Notes under the pieces: generated by a model
The model's database searches: none
What the model was told of the DNA's origin: nothing
What the model saw: only the letters and a program-made list of their open reading frames with translations
Shown: positions 45,763-56,323 of the stretch, one piece after another
How positions within the stretch are numbered: the stretch's first letter is position 1
Layout of the letters: the number at the start of each line of letters is the position of its first letter
Program-made: the position numbers and the translations under genes
Assembly: GCA_031761405.1 (NCBI GenBank)
Contig: JASEVX010000006.1
Coordinates: 33,793,359 to 33,857,358, forward strand
Source of the DNA: Serripes groenlandicus
Lineage: Eukaryota; Mollusca; Bivalvia; Cardiida; Cardiidae
DNA: 64,000 bases
Direction: 5' to 3'

Positions 45763-46820
45763 GGGACTTGCTCCTCTAAAAATAGATATGACCTACTCTA
45801 TGCATAGATATTAACAAGGGTGGACAGTTCTCTGGTTCGCCTCGCTCAACTCATTTTGTTCAAAGTATTCCAACAAATATATGAATTTAAAATACGGAAT
45901 CAATCATTAATGCTTTTCTTTATCGAACTATACCAAAATAACATGAATTTGTTCTCCTTACGTATGTTAATTCCTATGAAATATTCGCGAATTCGCCAAA
46001 AGGACAACAACCTGGACCAAAACGAAAGTACCTGCTATCGACATTTCGGAATTTCTGTTTTTTTTCTCGTTGCGGTAATTGTCAGTGATATTGCGATTAT
46101 TTTCCCGGCAACTGTCAAACCGTTTAAAAGAGCGTTTTCGACTTCTTTACTCGCGTAACGAGAGTTACTTGAGTTGAAAGTCGAACGTACCGAGTAAGCG
46201 AACTGGGCATGCACTTAATCTCTAATCTACTCGACTAGAACGACCCCCACTATTTGACGGGTAACACGAGATCAAAGATGGCGACGGCTGATGCACAGAA
46301 GGTCGCCATTTTATAAACAACACAAGACTGGGGTTAGGCGTTCGTGAATGGTTACTCGTGTCGTGTACTGCGCATGTCCAGATTTTATACTCGAGCAACT
46401 GGATTTCAAAAGCCGAAAATGCTAAAAAAAAACACGTTAAAATAATCTTCGGAATGGTTTGGATTTCTTCCCTGCGGTAATTGTCCGTGATATTGCGATT
46501 ATGTTATGTCCAACGGTCGTACCATTTAAAAAGGGGATGAATTGAGAAGAAATACGATATGTATGACCATTTATCGCATGCATCAAAGCTTTACCTGATT
46601 TATGTCCATGTTTATTCTCTTTCCCATGTTGACAGTTTCCGTGAAAATTATCACAATAACACTAACCATTTAGCAGCGAAAAACCCCGAATCATTCCGAA
46701 ATGTTTCACTGGAAAATAATCGCAATATCACTGACAATTACCGCAATGAAAAAAACGAACCATTCCGAAATGTCGATAAAAGGTACTTTCGTTTTTGGTC
46801 CAGGTTGTTGTTCTTTAATT
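45763..46820. mobile_element. second copy of the foldback element, broken by a nested insertion
   Basis: The left arm is nearly identical to 35508-35790 (GGGACTTGCTCCTCTAAAAA, AACAAGGGTGGACAG, GGACAACAACCTGGACC). The right part (46660-46818) has the inverted GTCCAGGTTGTTGT and CATTCCGAAATG. A separate insert occupies about 46132-46425. The terminal part of the right arm is lost. Confidence 0.8.
46132..46425. mobile_element. nested MITE-like insert
   Basis: The ends AGCGTTTTCGACTTCTTTAC and AAAAGCCGAAAATGCT are imperfect inverted repeats. The interior is less AT-rich than its host (GGCGACGGCTGATGCACAGA) and unlike the surrounding foldback element. A target duplication is not clear. Confidence 0.55.
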
Positions 46821-47159
46821 GTCATGACAGATGTATGTAATTGATACCACCACGCAGGTTATTGTATTCTCTTCAGTCTAAAGTTAATTTTATCGGAATA
46901 CCAAATTAAATGAGAAAGAAATGGGGATTTCTTTAACCATACTCTCACTATCGCAAAAACATACTTTTTGACGTCAAAAACGACATTATTTCAAAGGTAC
47001 GATTCCACCTTAATTTATGCATATTCTTAATCATAGAGATGTCAGTTTTAGAGACCATTTGGTTAATACGAGATATGAAAGTTATTAATAGTAATTAACA
47101 TGTTGATTTAAAGAGTTGTATATAATGATCGGTGATCGAAATTATATAAATATCAAATG

Positions 47160-47225
47160 GCTTCCAGAGTGACAGTACATATTGTCAACATGAGGGAAAT
47201 ATATGTGTACTGTCACACTGGAAGC
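47160..47225 (+). ncRNA. candidate miRNA-like hairpin
   Basis: A 66-nt inverted repeat. Arms GCTTCCAGAGTGACAGTACA and TGTACTGTCACACTGGAAGC pair over about 20 bp with one mismatch, then a 2-nt bulge and an ATAT/ATAT extension, around a loop of about 18 nt (TGTCAACATGAGGGAAAT). Size and shape fit a pre-miRNA. It could equally be a tiny MITE, but the arms do not recur elsewhere in this window. I do not recognise a known miRNA seed. Confidence 0.4.
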
Positions 47226-47261
47226 AATGCTATATTGTTACGCAACACATCAGCAAATTAT

Positions 47262-47471
47262 CTTTCAAAATCTATAAAAGCAATATGAACTGGTTAACTG
47301 GTTTTCGTTTCCTAATAAGATACTTTGAGATTATTGCGTATAAAGCTGCCATATTGTAGACAGTACTGAATCCGGCCTGTGACTCAGTTAACCTTGAATA
47401 TGCTTCGACATAAAATGTTTACCTTTTTGTTATTATCGTTGTATATACCTTACTTAATATATCCATTAGCG
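47262..47471 (-). pseudogene. LINE RT fragment, same family as 1549-7200
   Basis: It aligns with 3363-3580 of the large LINE: TATAAAAGCAA, TTTTCGTTTCCT, ATTATTGCGTATAAAGC, GGCCTGTGACTCAGTTAA, TTACCTTTTTGTTATTATCGTTGT and ATATATCCATTAGCG. It contains the region between the two RT pieces, with indels. It is a short internal fragment without LINE ends. The following 47475-47690 (TCCTGTTCAGG, TCACGTTAAAGAAC) is another, unassigned repeat-like stretch. Confidence 0.85.
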
Positions 47472-48192
47472 TTCAGTGTCTCCCACTCAACTATAAGTTA
47501 AGTCCTGATCCTGTTCAGGAAAAAGGTGCATCACGTGTATCGGGGCTATAGTCACGTTAAAGAACAAAGGGGTCTTTTCGGAAAGAGCTAGGACAATAGC
47601 ACCCGGATTCCCTTGTATCTAACTCTGCCTCTTGAATTTGTCTGCATATGTCAGATGCTTATACACGATATAGGGTACACAACCAAATGGGCCTTTAGAC
47701 GCTAAAAAGCTTATGCTCGATAATTATATAACATTATATAACATGCTAAATGAAGCAGTAAACAAAACTGGTGTTATTAGTCGGTTCTGCATTTGATAGA
47801 ATTATAATAGTTGATACATCGATTTAGACATTGCTATTTGATTTGAATAGTATGGTACAAAGAGAATTTGACCAGATACCTTATATTTCTATTTAAGTTA
47901 TGTTAACAGTGTTAACTTTATTAACAACAGCTTAGACCGTTAGAGCCGAGCCAAATCAGTAACTAGATTGGGTATGACTTTTTCTAGACGATCGGAATAA
48001 AATAAGATGTGTCATGAATACGGTGTTCACTATGTTTAAAGTAAACTGTCTTCTGTATAGTTATTGTATTAAAAAAAAATCAATATGTTTCTTTTAATGT
48101 TTTTACATCATTTTTCAGCAAATAATAAGAAACGGTTGAATTAAGGTCAGATATAAATCTATAAAGATTGCTTTATTCATTTCCATATGTAG

Positions 48193-48336
48193 CTGTGAAT
48201 CCAGCTGTATCCATTGGTAAACAGAAATGTAAATGGTGGGATATATTTTTAACCATATTAGTGACTATTTGGAGTATCGATATCAGCACAACCAGCTCTG
48301 TGTTGGGATTTTGTTCTTACAAGAAAAAGAAACAAG
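48193..48336 (+). CDS. Ig receptor module B exon 1: Trp-rich transmembrane segment
   Basis: A phase 1-1 exon of 144 nt. The acceptor follows a pyrimidine-rich tract (TTATTCATTTCCATATGTAG); the donor is GTGAGC. The protein starts AVNPAVSIGKQKCKWW, enters the hydrophobic DIFLTILVTIWSIDISTTSS and VLGFC, and ends SYKKKKQ, a stop-transfer signal. It is an anchor bordered by positive charges on the inner side. The Asp inside the segment (WSIDIS) is unusual and could pair with a basic partner chain. Its phase suits joining to stalk exon 29638 or to 43040-43144. Confidence 0.75.
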
Positions 48337-48962
48337 GTGAGCATAGGATTTTCAAATTTTTCCTGATAATTCATAGGTTTTTACACTCTCATAAGTTGTA
48401 ACAGCAGTATAGAGACAGCTGACTAAATGCATATTGTATTTCTCTGCAAACTCGAATTTTGAGATTTGCAATAACAGTGCACAACAATAAAATGCTCTTT
48501 CTTTAGGAAGGTTGACAATACTAAATTTGTGTGTGTATAACACAATACAGAAATTCAATCGTTAACATGGTTGTGCGCAATGAAAGTGACCAGACTAGGC
48601 TTAATACACGGATCGTTATGTGACGACTTACTAATTTATTCAAAGTTGAGAAAATGCTTCAATACAAATTCAATATCAACGTGCTACTGTATTCTGGGTT
48701 GCTTTACATCTGATAGCTTTTTCAATAAGTATTCATAAGAATTTTCAACATTGAACTATTTCAAATATTACTTAATCTCAAAGCTAGACAAAACAATATC
48801 TACTGGTTCTATAGTAGAACTCTTGGGAGGATATTTCAATTTGTAGAGCTGTGAAATTACAACTTACTAAGTTAGTCTACAAGGTAAACCGTTACCTTGA
48901 TACACGGAAAATCAAGTAACAATAAACGGGGCCTTATCTTTAATTATTTTGAAGCACATGTT

Positions 48963-49324
48963 TAGATCTACTGGCCAAAGGCCAGAAAAGCTAATGCCGT
49001 TGGTGTGGTGTCCGTCGTCCGTGAGTGCGTCCGTAAACATTTGCTTGTGTACGCGATACAGTCTTCATTTTTGATTGTATAGCAATCAAACTTATACAGT
49101 AGTTAGATATTCATTAGAGCTCGGTTCCTTTCCGAAAACCAGCCAGATTTCCCCTTGCATGACTGGATTATGGCCCATGAAATTGTCAAAATTGCTATAA
49201 TATAGCTTGTGAACACAATAGAGCCTCCATTTACTATCCGATCGTCACCATACATACATGCTCTGGATTGAAAATGACCAAAGAACCATCCCAGTAGAGC
49301 ATTGGCCCTCATGGGCCTCTTGTT
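48963..49324 (+). mobile_element. short HINE/pearl-like element, complete
   Basis: The head is TAGATCTACTGGCCAAAGGC with GTCCGTCGTCCGTGAGTGCG. One body unit is followed by the hairpin TTGGCCCTCATGGGCCTC and TTGTTT. At about 360 bp it is the minimal complete form in this window. Confidence 0.75.
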
Positions 49325-50059
49325 TACAATTATAATACATTATTAACTATGTATTATACTTTACACATATCCAATGAAAGAACCAATATCGTCAGGCAAT
49401 ACGTTTAAAGCCAATAGATAAATCATCTTTTCACAAAAGTAAATGACGTCTATCGAAAAACCGACCTTCGGAGGTACAGATATTTACGATCCAATTAAAC
49501 TCTTGTTTAGTTAGTTTTTGATGTCAGATCTATTCACGTGCTGTTTTCTTTTATGTTGATGATGCATTGGGAATATACTTATTACGCGGAGCGCACAGAC
49601 TTTTATATGTCTTTACTAGAAGCAAAATCCTGATGTTCGATTTTCATGTGACGTAGCCCAGATAATAAACATGGACTTAATACTGGAATAACAACGATAC
49701 AAAACATTAAAGCCACAATGAATTGACGTCTATTGAAGATAAAGTCATCCTCTTCATCCGCTTAGGCTAATTCGTCAAAGAAACATGATTTAAGCCTCTT
49801 ACAAATAGTGTTCATGAAGTCGATTCAAACTGCAAAATTTGGATAGATGTGATAAATGGTCGTTTCTACACTACTCAACATAGGGTTAAATCTTGGTGTC
49901 GTAGAGAACTGTTCAATTATCTGAAATATGATTCTTACAATAGCATTCCTGTTAATGGCTTAATACTTAAGAAAAAGGAATTATGAGGGTCGAATACATG
50001 CTAATACTTTTAAAAATTGATAGATGATTATTACAACAGTTTATGTCCTTTGTTCACAG
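49325..50059 (+). other. intron between module B exons 1 and 2, no feature seen
   Basis: Unique AT-rich sequence ending in CCTTTGTTCACAG. Confidence 0.6.
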
Positions 50060-50204
50060 GTCAAGCAGTAGCCCAACAAGAAGGTGAAGAAACTCTGAAA
50101 AACGAATCAAAACAAGATATGGTTTTGTCACTCGAAACTCCTACAACCAGGAGTTTAGCTCTAGAGCCAGTGGATTACAGTATACTGACGGAAAACAAGA
50201 ATCA
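50060..50204 (+). CDS. Ig receptor module B exon 2: cytoplasmic tail with ITIM
   Basis: It enters in phase 1 after CCTTTGTTCACAG and leaves in phase 2 before GTCAGT (50205). It encodes a polar, Gln/Glu-rich tail (QQEGEETLKNESKQD) and then ALEPVDYSILTENKNQ. VDYSIL (50170-50187) fits the ITIM consensus [ILVS]-x-Y-x-x-[ILV] exactly; such motifs, when phosphorylated, recruit SHP-type phosphatases and dampen signalling. The location behind a transmembrane exon of an Ig protein supports a real motif and not chance. A second donor 4 nt later (GTTTGT, 50209) would leave in phase 0. Module B is thus a candidate inhibitory form. Confidence 0.78.
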
Positions 50205-50719
50205 GTCAGTTTGTTTCATAATTGTCTGTTTTGTTTTTTCATAAGTTTATGCAACCTGTACACTCTGGTACATGCTAGATGGTTAGAGATGTAATTGTAT
50301 AGAATAATGACAATCTGAATATAACAATAAACGTTTGTCTTCAGCATAAGACTTGAACAATCTTTGATTGTTGAAATGTGAGCTTCAGATCGAATAAACA
50401 GACTTTTGTCTCGGATAATAGGACAAAGCTATTACTGTATTTGGTTTGTAACACGTACACGTAATTTTAGTGGTTTAGTCTTTTTAATTATAAAAGTTTC
50501 CAGAGTGGTTTTTAAACAAGGTATTATTTATTTCGAGGCCTTGTCCGGAAAGGAAACAGTACTGCTCCATGAGTTCCCAACTGTAGCCAATTGTGCATAT
50601 GACGATATGGGTGATACTATCTGAAAGTCTCACATCATTTTGGGCATCTGTTAGTAACTATAGAACGACATAGGTCATGACTGTGAACAACAAGCAATGA
50701 GCATGTTTTACCATTACAG

Positions 50720-50809
50720 ACATGATACAGATAATGAAAGTAATGTGTCAACTAAACATGTTATTTCGAGTATGGAACATAAAACGTCCGACGAAAATGT
50801 CCAACCCAG
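50720..50809 (+). CDS. Ig receptor module B exon 3: polar tail segment
   Basis: A 90-nt exon, phase 2-2, between GTTTTACCATTACAG and GTATTG. It encodes about 30 residues (HDTDNESNVSTKHVISSMEH, then KTSDENVQP), acidic and Ser/Thr-rich with no Tyr. It joins in frame both to the ITIM exon and to the terminal exon. It is small and without motifs, so support rests on matched phases and splice signals. Confidence 0.6.
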
Positions 50810-51417
50810 GTATTGCTGTGTGATTTGCTAGTATTAGACACATTTAATAACAATTGAATTACTGACGGCTGTTGTACTTTGCTCTGTAGTTTAGTGACAT
50901 TTCTCCTTTTGCTTGCATCGGAAACACCTTATAACTTAACGTCTTATTACGGGAAGTTGTTGAGCAGAGATGATACCGTTTTGCATCTGTTCTGAGAAAG
51001 TGTTTGTTCTGTGAGATGTTGAATGTCTAATTGATTTATCTTCATAGTTATTGAAATACATCAAATCATGAATATACCCCAATTTAGAACTCCTGATAAC
51101 AATTTCACCAAATATATCATTTCTTTGAACGTTCACATTATGCTGTGGCAGTTACAAACAATAAACATGCTTATTTCAGGTTTCTGTAATAACAATTACC
51201 TAGTAAGACTGCTAATTCAGACAGTCCTTGTTTCCTAAATTGTCTCTCTATTGATTTGACTCTCCGGAATTTGTCTTTGTAACTTTAATAATATAGAATG
51301 TAATTTCAAGTTTTACATTCTTCACTTCTAATGTAGTGACACATGGTTAAACCACCTGTTCGATTTTGATTTTTTGATTTTTGAAGTGACATGATGGTAG
51401 TAATCATGACCGTTTAC

Positions 51418-51893
51418 TACGAAAGACCGGTGGTGACTTCCAAACTTCATACTTCACACTTCACACTTCACACTTCACACTTCACACTTCATACTTCACA
51501 CTTCATAGATAATATGTTTGAAGTGTGAAGTTTGAAGTGTGAAGTATGAAGTTTGAAATTCAGACTCCATACTTCAAACGTCATAGATAATATGTTTGAA
51601 GTGTGAAGTATGAAGTCTGAATTTCATACTTCACACTTCAAACTTCATACTTCAGACTTCAAACTTCAAACTTCATACTTCAAATATATTATCTATTAAG
51701 TTTCAAGTCTGAATTATGAAGTTTGAAGTCTGAAGTATGAAATTCAGACTTCATACTTCACATTTCACACTTCAAACATATTATCTATAAAGTGTGAAGT
51801 ACTTCACACTTCAAACTTCACACTTCAAACATATTATCTATGAAGTGTGAAGTTTGAAATGTGAAGTTTGGAAGTCACCACCGGTCTTTCGTA
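51418..51893. mobile_element. foldback element built of ACTTCAN heptamers, with GTTTAC target duplication
   Basis: The terminal inverted repeats start TACGAAAGACCGGTGGTGAC and are identical for about 32 bp. The flanks are the direct repeat GTTTAC at 51412-51417 and 51894-51899. The whole 476-bp interior consists of 7-bp steps reading ACTTCA(C/T/A/G) or its complement. It changes direction several times around ATAGATAATATG or its reverse, so it can form several stacked hairpins. No coding capacity. Confidence 0.92.
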
Positions 51894-52337
51894 GTTTACA
51901 TAATGGCATAGCGACTTCTTGAAGCAGATCTACTTATTCAGTGGCCATGGTGATGTTGATATGCCTCTTAATGCTAAAATCACAATATTTCCAATACGAT
52001 ATATTACAAAGTCACGAGAGAAAAGGTAAAACATAATGACACCAGGAACTAAGGTAGATCACGAAAATAGAAGGCTCTACGATATACCAACATAACAAGA
52101 TGGCCCTCTTACCTACTTTAGTGATGTTTCAGATTAAAGGAACTACGAGCATTCTGAAACATCTTACACAATAATTGAAATATACCATAGGCAAAAATAA
52201 GTTGATAATATCTCAGTGTTTTCATAATTTGGTCTCACGTAGAAATGAAGTATGATTTGGTTCAGTTGAATAGCATTATTGTTTCAAACATAATTAAATG
52301 TATGTCTTATTAAGCATTAAATCTTCTTTAACTGTAG

Positions 52338-52369
52338 GCATTCATCCGAAAACTTGTAGAAAATCCATG
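52338..52369 (+). CDS. candidate optional micro-exon in module B
   Basis: 32 nt between CTTTAACTGTAG and GTATGT. Entered in phase 0 it reads AFIRKLVENP and leaves in phase 2, which joins to the 57258 exon in frame. A phase 0 donor exists at 50209. Entered in phase 2 (from 50809) it gives HSSENL and a stop at 52357-52359. So it could be an alternative to the 50720 exon, an alternative terminus, or chance. Confidence 0.3.
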
Positions 52370-52495
52370 GTATGTATTTTGCTGTTCATGAAATATATCG
52401 GTATTATTGCTATATATACATTACCGCTTTATGTATGCAGAAGACGATTACATTTGTTATGCTTAATATTCTTTTAGTGAGAGTTGTTGTAACCC

Positions 52496-52666
52496 TTTGC
52501 ATGCATTCGAATGGTAACTCTATTTGAATGCCAACTGCACAATATATCATTATCTTTCAGAGAGACAGCCTAACCCTAACCCTAACCCTGTGGTTAAAAT
52601 GTGCATGCATTCAAATACCAACTGTACTTGAATGCCAAATGAACAACATATCATAACCTTTCAAAG
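52496..52666. repeat. diverged direct duplication around a short telomere-like repeat
   Basis: Two copies of about 65 bp (GCATGCATTC, GAATGCCAA, CAAT/ACATATCAT, CTTTCA) start near 52498 and 52603. Between them is TAACCCTAACCCTAACCCT (52571-52589), three telomere-type units. Confidence 0.75.
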
Positions 52667-53829
52667 TGTCAACTCAGCTACTTCAAACTGTGTTTAAGAG
52701 CATTTCTAATAATACAACGGTCAATAAGAAATTGAATTAACCTCACTTGACATATTGCCTCACACAATTGCTATCGAACGAGTACATCTGTATAACTTGC
52801 CTAAGTTTAGCCTTTGTGCATCATGATCCGACCCATTGCTATCAATCATTCCTACAAATCAACCTTATCTACTTTTCACCGTAACACATATACTTATACT
52901 TACATGTGTAGTATAACCTCTTTCAAACGACACATCTGTAGAGCATGTTAATGGTTTCCCTATTCTAATGAAAAGCTAATGGGAATGAAAGGCAAACAGC
53001 AGGTTTAATTTAGGACTGAGTTGAAAACAATGTGATGTTGAAACTGCTCGGAACCAATTATGCCTAAATAGGCCTGCATTGAGATGCGTTAAAATGAATA
53101 TGAATACGGAGTAGATTTAACCTCTAAACAGCAACACCTATATGTATGGCTTTGCCTTTGACAGTGAACGAAGTAATAGTGTCGTGGTAGCTTATATTTG
53201 GCCTTATTGACTCTAAAATTAAGGATAAAAGAGACGGGTATTTAACCAGGGTTGTATTCAGATATACATAGCACATGTAGCACATGGGCGTTTGATAGTT
53301 ATAAATAAAGGTGTAATATGATCGGTTGATAAGGCTTACAACCTCCTTAAATATATTGGTTAATTCTAAATATAAACCAGTTGGTATACAATCAATTTGT
53401 CGTCCGAAGTTACATCAATGAGTTTTCGAAATGAAAGCGATCAGTGAAGGCTGTTGTGAGACTGTGTGTATGCATAGTTTCAGCCAGATATTCAGTGTTT
53501 GCAGGTGAAACGAAATAAATTTGCACTTGACACATACGTGTGTATGCATGTACGTTCAAACAGTCATTGGCCTCTTGCCCTATTTCATGTGACTTTCCTC
53601 GTCATGTAATTAGTGTTCTTACTGGTATTATGAAAAGAGAAATAATAAACAAGAATAAATAGCAATATTAATCCAAGCTATTTTATTATCTGTCAAAACT
53701 AACAGTGTATTAATTAAATGAATTTAATCAATACATATTTGATATGTTCTAACAAAGCATTATAAAATACTACTCTGCTAGATTTAAATCAAAACTATCG
53801 TGGCTTCGTCTTAGCACTTTAAGCTTCCC

Positions 53830-54038
53830 TGAACCCTTTCCTACATTTAACAAATATGCCTCAGAAACTTTGAAAACATCTAGGTAATTATATGTATTAT
53901 CTTTAGAAATGAAAGTATAATTATTGAATGGAGCTGTAAACGTTTGGGCAAAATAAAATTGCCTTTTTTGCCTCATTGTATTAAACAGTTGTCTGTTGCA
54001 GGTGCGTCAAAATGCTTCTCTATTTGAGAAAGGGTCAA
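53830..54038. mobile_element. palindromic MITE, TTAACCCTTTCCC family, copy 8
   Basis: It begins GAACCCTTTCCTACATTTA and ends TTGAGAAAGGGTCAAA. The arms CCTCAGAAACTTTGAAAACA and GTTGTCTGTTGCAGGTGCGTC are typical of the family. Confidence 0.75.
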
Positions 54039-54109
54039 ACGTCAGTCAACAACCTCATGTACCACTTTTCCTTTCAGTAACACTATGGGGATTATGATGA
54101 AACTTTGTT

Positions 54110-54299
54110 TCAACCCTTTCCCACCTGCAGACTCATTCAGCCGTAACTGCAGGCGACATTTGTCAATAGTGTTGTTAAAAGGAGAATCTGCTCATAATGA
54201 GGAATTTCCCAATGCACCATTTGTTTAAAACTCAGGTTAGCCTGGGTACCTCTTCATAAATCGTCTGTTGCATAGTTGGTGTATGTGACAAAGGGTTAA
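54110..54299. mobile_element. palindromic MITE, TTAACCCTTTCCC family, copy 9
   Basis: It begins CAACCCTTTCCCACCTGCAG and ends GTGTATGTGACAAAGGGTTA, with TCGTCTGTTGCATAGTTGG inside. It follows copy 8 by only about 70 bases. Confidence 0.75.
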
Positions 54300-54407
54300 T
54301 CATATCTGAACATAATCATTGCTTTTGGACACTGTTGAAAGTGGATGTTTTATTTTACAAGCTTATAGGGTGTGGTTAAAGATCTGTAGTTAGAAATTCC
54401 CTTTTAT

Positions 54408-54676
54408 ATATGAGCCGTTCCACGAGAAAATAACAACATTATATACTCTGCTTAATGTATCGATCCAGATCAGCCTTTGCAATCTGCACAGGCTAATCCG
54501 GGCCGACACATATTCAGGGCGATAGAGTAATAGAGTAAGGAGTCCTGAATCAGAAAATCCATAGGAGGCGAAAAGTGTGTTTCCGGATTAGCCTGCGTGG
54601 CATGATTAGCCTGATCCTCGGGTCGATACTTGTTGCAGAGTCCACACAGTTGGTTTTCTCGTGGAACGGCTCATAT
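54408..54676. mobile_element. MITE with perfect 23-bp inverted ends (ATATGAGCCGTTCC)
   Basis: The ends starting ATATGAGCCGTTCCACGAG are exactly inverted at both sides (54408-54430 and 54654-54676). Inside, a second imperfect inverted pair surrounds GATCCAGATCAGCCT, CACAGGCTAATCCGGG and GATTAGCCTGCGTGGCATG. Copy 2 is at 59332-59543. Confidence 0.9.
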
Positions 54677-56323
54677 TTATAAGAACTGTTTTGCTGTACA
54701 TGATAACTGTTATATGATAGCTTGCACCATTTCGTTTATATAAAATTAAAGACAGCAATTCAATTCAAATAGTATTGTTTAATCAGGACACGGCCTATTC
54801 ACAAGTAATAAGCATATACACTCATTATGATTACGTAATTGTATAAGGAGGTACAAATTGTATCATTTTATCGTGAAGTCATTCTGCCAGTAATGTCAAC
54901 AAAAGTTCAACCATAGGTAGTGAACCAATGCCTTCAACTAGGAGAATCCAATACAATGTTACGACGCTAAGGTTATGTTTAAAGCGCTATGTATAACATA
55001 TACACAAATAACATTACATAGTTATATAAGGGGATACAAAAAGCATAATTGTATTACAATGCGCCTTTACATATATTTGATGTGTGTATGCTGGTACTTA
55101 ATTTTATATATACAGGTTCACCATAAAAACCTGTACAAGTAACTTGTGACAGTACATAACCCATAGAAACACATAACATAACACACCATTTCTCTTTTCC
55201 GTTCATGTATTCTTCTCTTTTTTGAAATGAAAAATGCAAGAAATTGCCAAATTACGTACTCAAGTATCATTTTGACATGACAAGGACACGTGTGTAAAAG
55301 AAATACCCTGTACTAATATTACAAGCCCACTGGTCTTAATGGTCAGAAACATACTCATTCTTAAAAAAAAAATGACAAGTCAGACTACTGGTCGATGTGG
55401 GCACATAGCTTTATGAAAGTTATTTGTATAAAGGTAATTTTGTCTCCAATATTTGGGAATGTTATGCTTTGTTTATGTAGGTGTACGAAGGTATATTTGT
55501 AAATACGCACAGAAATGTATATAGGAAAATCATGCTTACTCCAATCGTACTATTTCTTTTTTTCCATCGGGGAGATTTCCGAATAAAATATTAAATGAAG
55601 CATCCCTATGAAGGCCTATTTGCATTATATTTGTGTTTAAACGTGTTGAACTTGCCACCCATTTTTCATCAAGATGGGAAGGAGTGCATGTTCTTATTAT
55701 TCGAAGGCCATATTGTTTTATTACTTAATGAGCAACCTTTGATAAATAAAGACTGTATTATAAATATTAGTATTACTTGCATAGTATCTATAATATCGTG
55801 TTAAGTAGTGTTTTCTCAATTGTACCTAGACATAACTTCGTTCCAGTGAACATGGTCGTAATAAAACATGTCCCTTTTTCTCTTGGTCTTGCTTCTATTT
55901 AAAAAGTATGTGTTTCTTATGCAATATGTTCCTATGTGTCATATTCATGTAAACGAATACAAATTAGGTCAAACTCTGCCAATCCGTATAAGTAAGTAGT
56001 GTCTTTTTAAAAAAGCAAGCTTAATTTATTATTCTTATTGTAAGAATAATTGTGCATTAAACAATTCCATATGTGTTTTTTTTTTAGTAAAATAATCAAC
56101 GGTGAATGTATTAAAGACACGTATTTATAATAAAACTAGTATATATACAGGGGGATATCAAGATAACGAATTTATACGATGAGTATACGATATGTAATAT
56201 TTGCGATAACCACACAGCTTAAGTCAGTAGACACATTAAACAGGCTATATACATGTCGTATGCTCCATTATGTGAGGATAGTATAACGATGTTTTCAAAT
56301 GTTTTTATTGAGAACCATATATC
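54677..56323 (+). other. intron sequence, nothing recognised
   Basis: AT-rich sequence with short frames (55054-55239 minus, 55595-55804 plus) that have neither splice support nor family resemblance. Confidence 0.5.

Noticed and set aside
51430..51880. CRISPR-like array of short repeats
   Set aside because: The 7-bp units are contiguous with no spacers, the context is eukaryotic, and the block has transposon ends.
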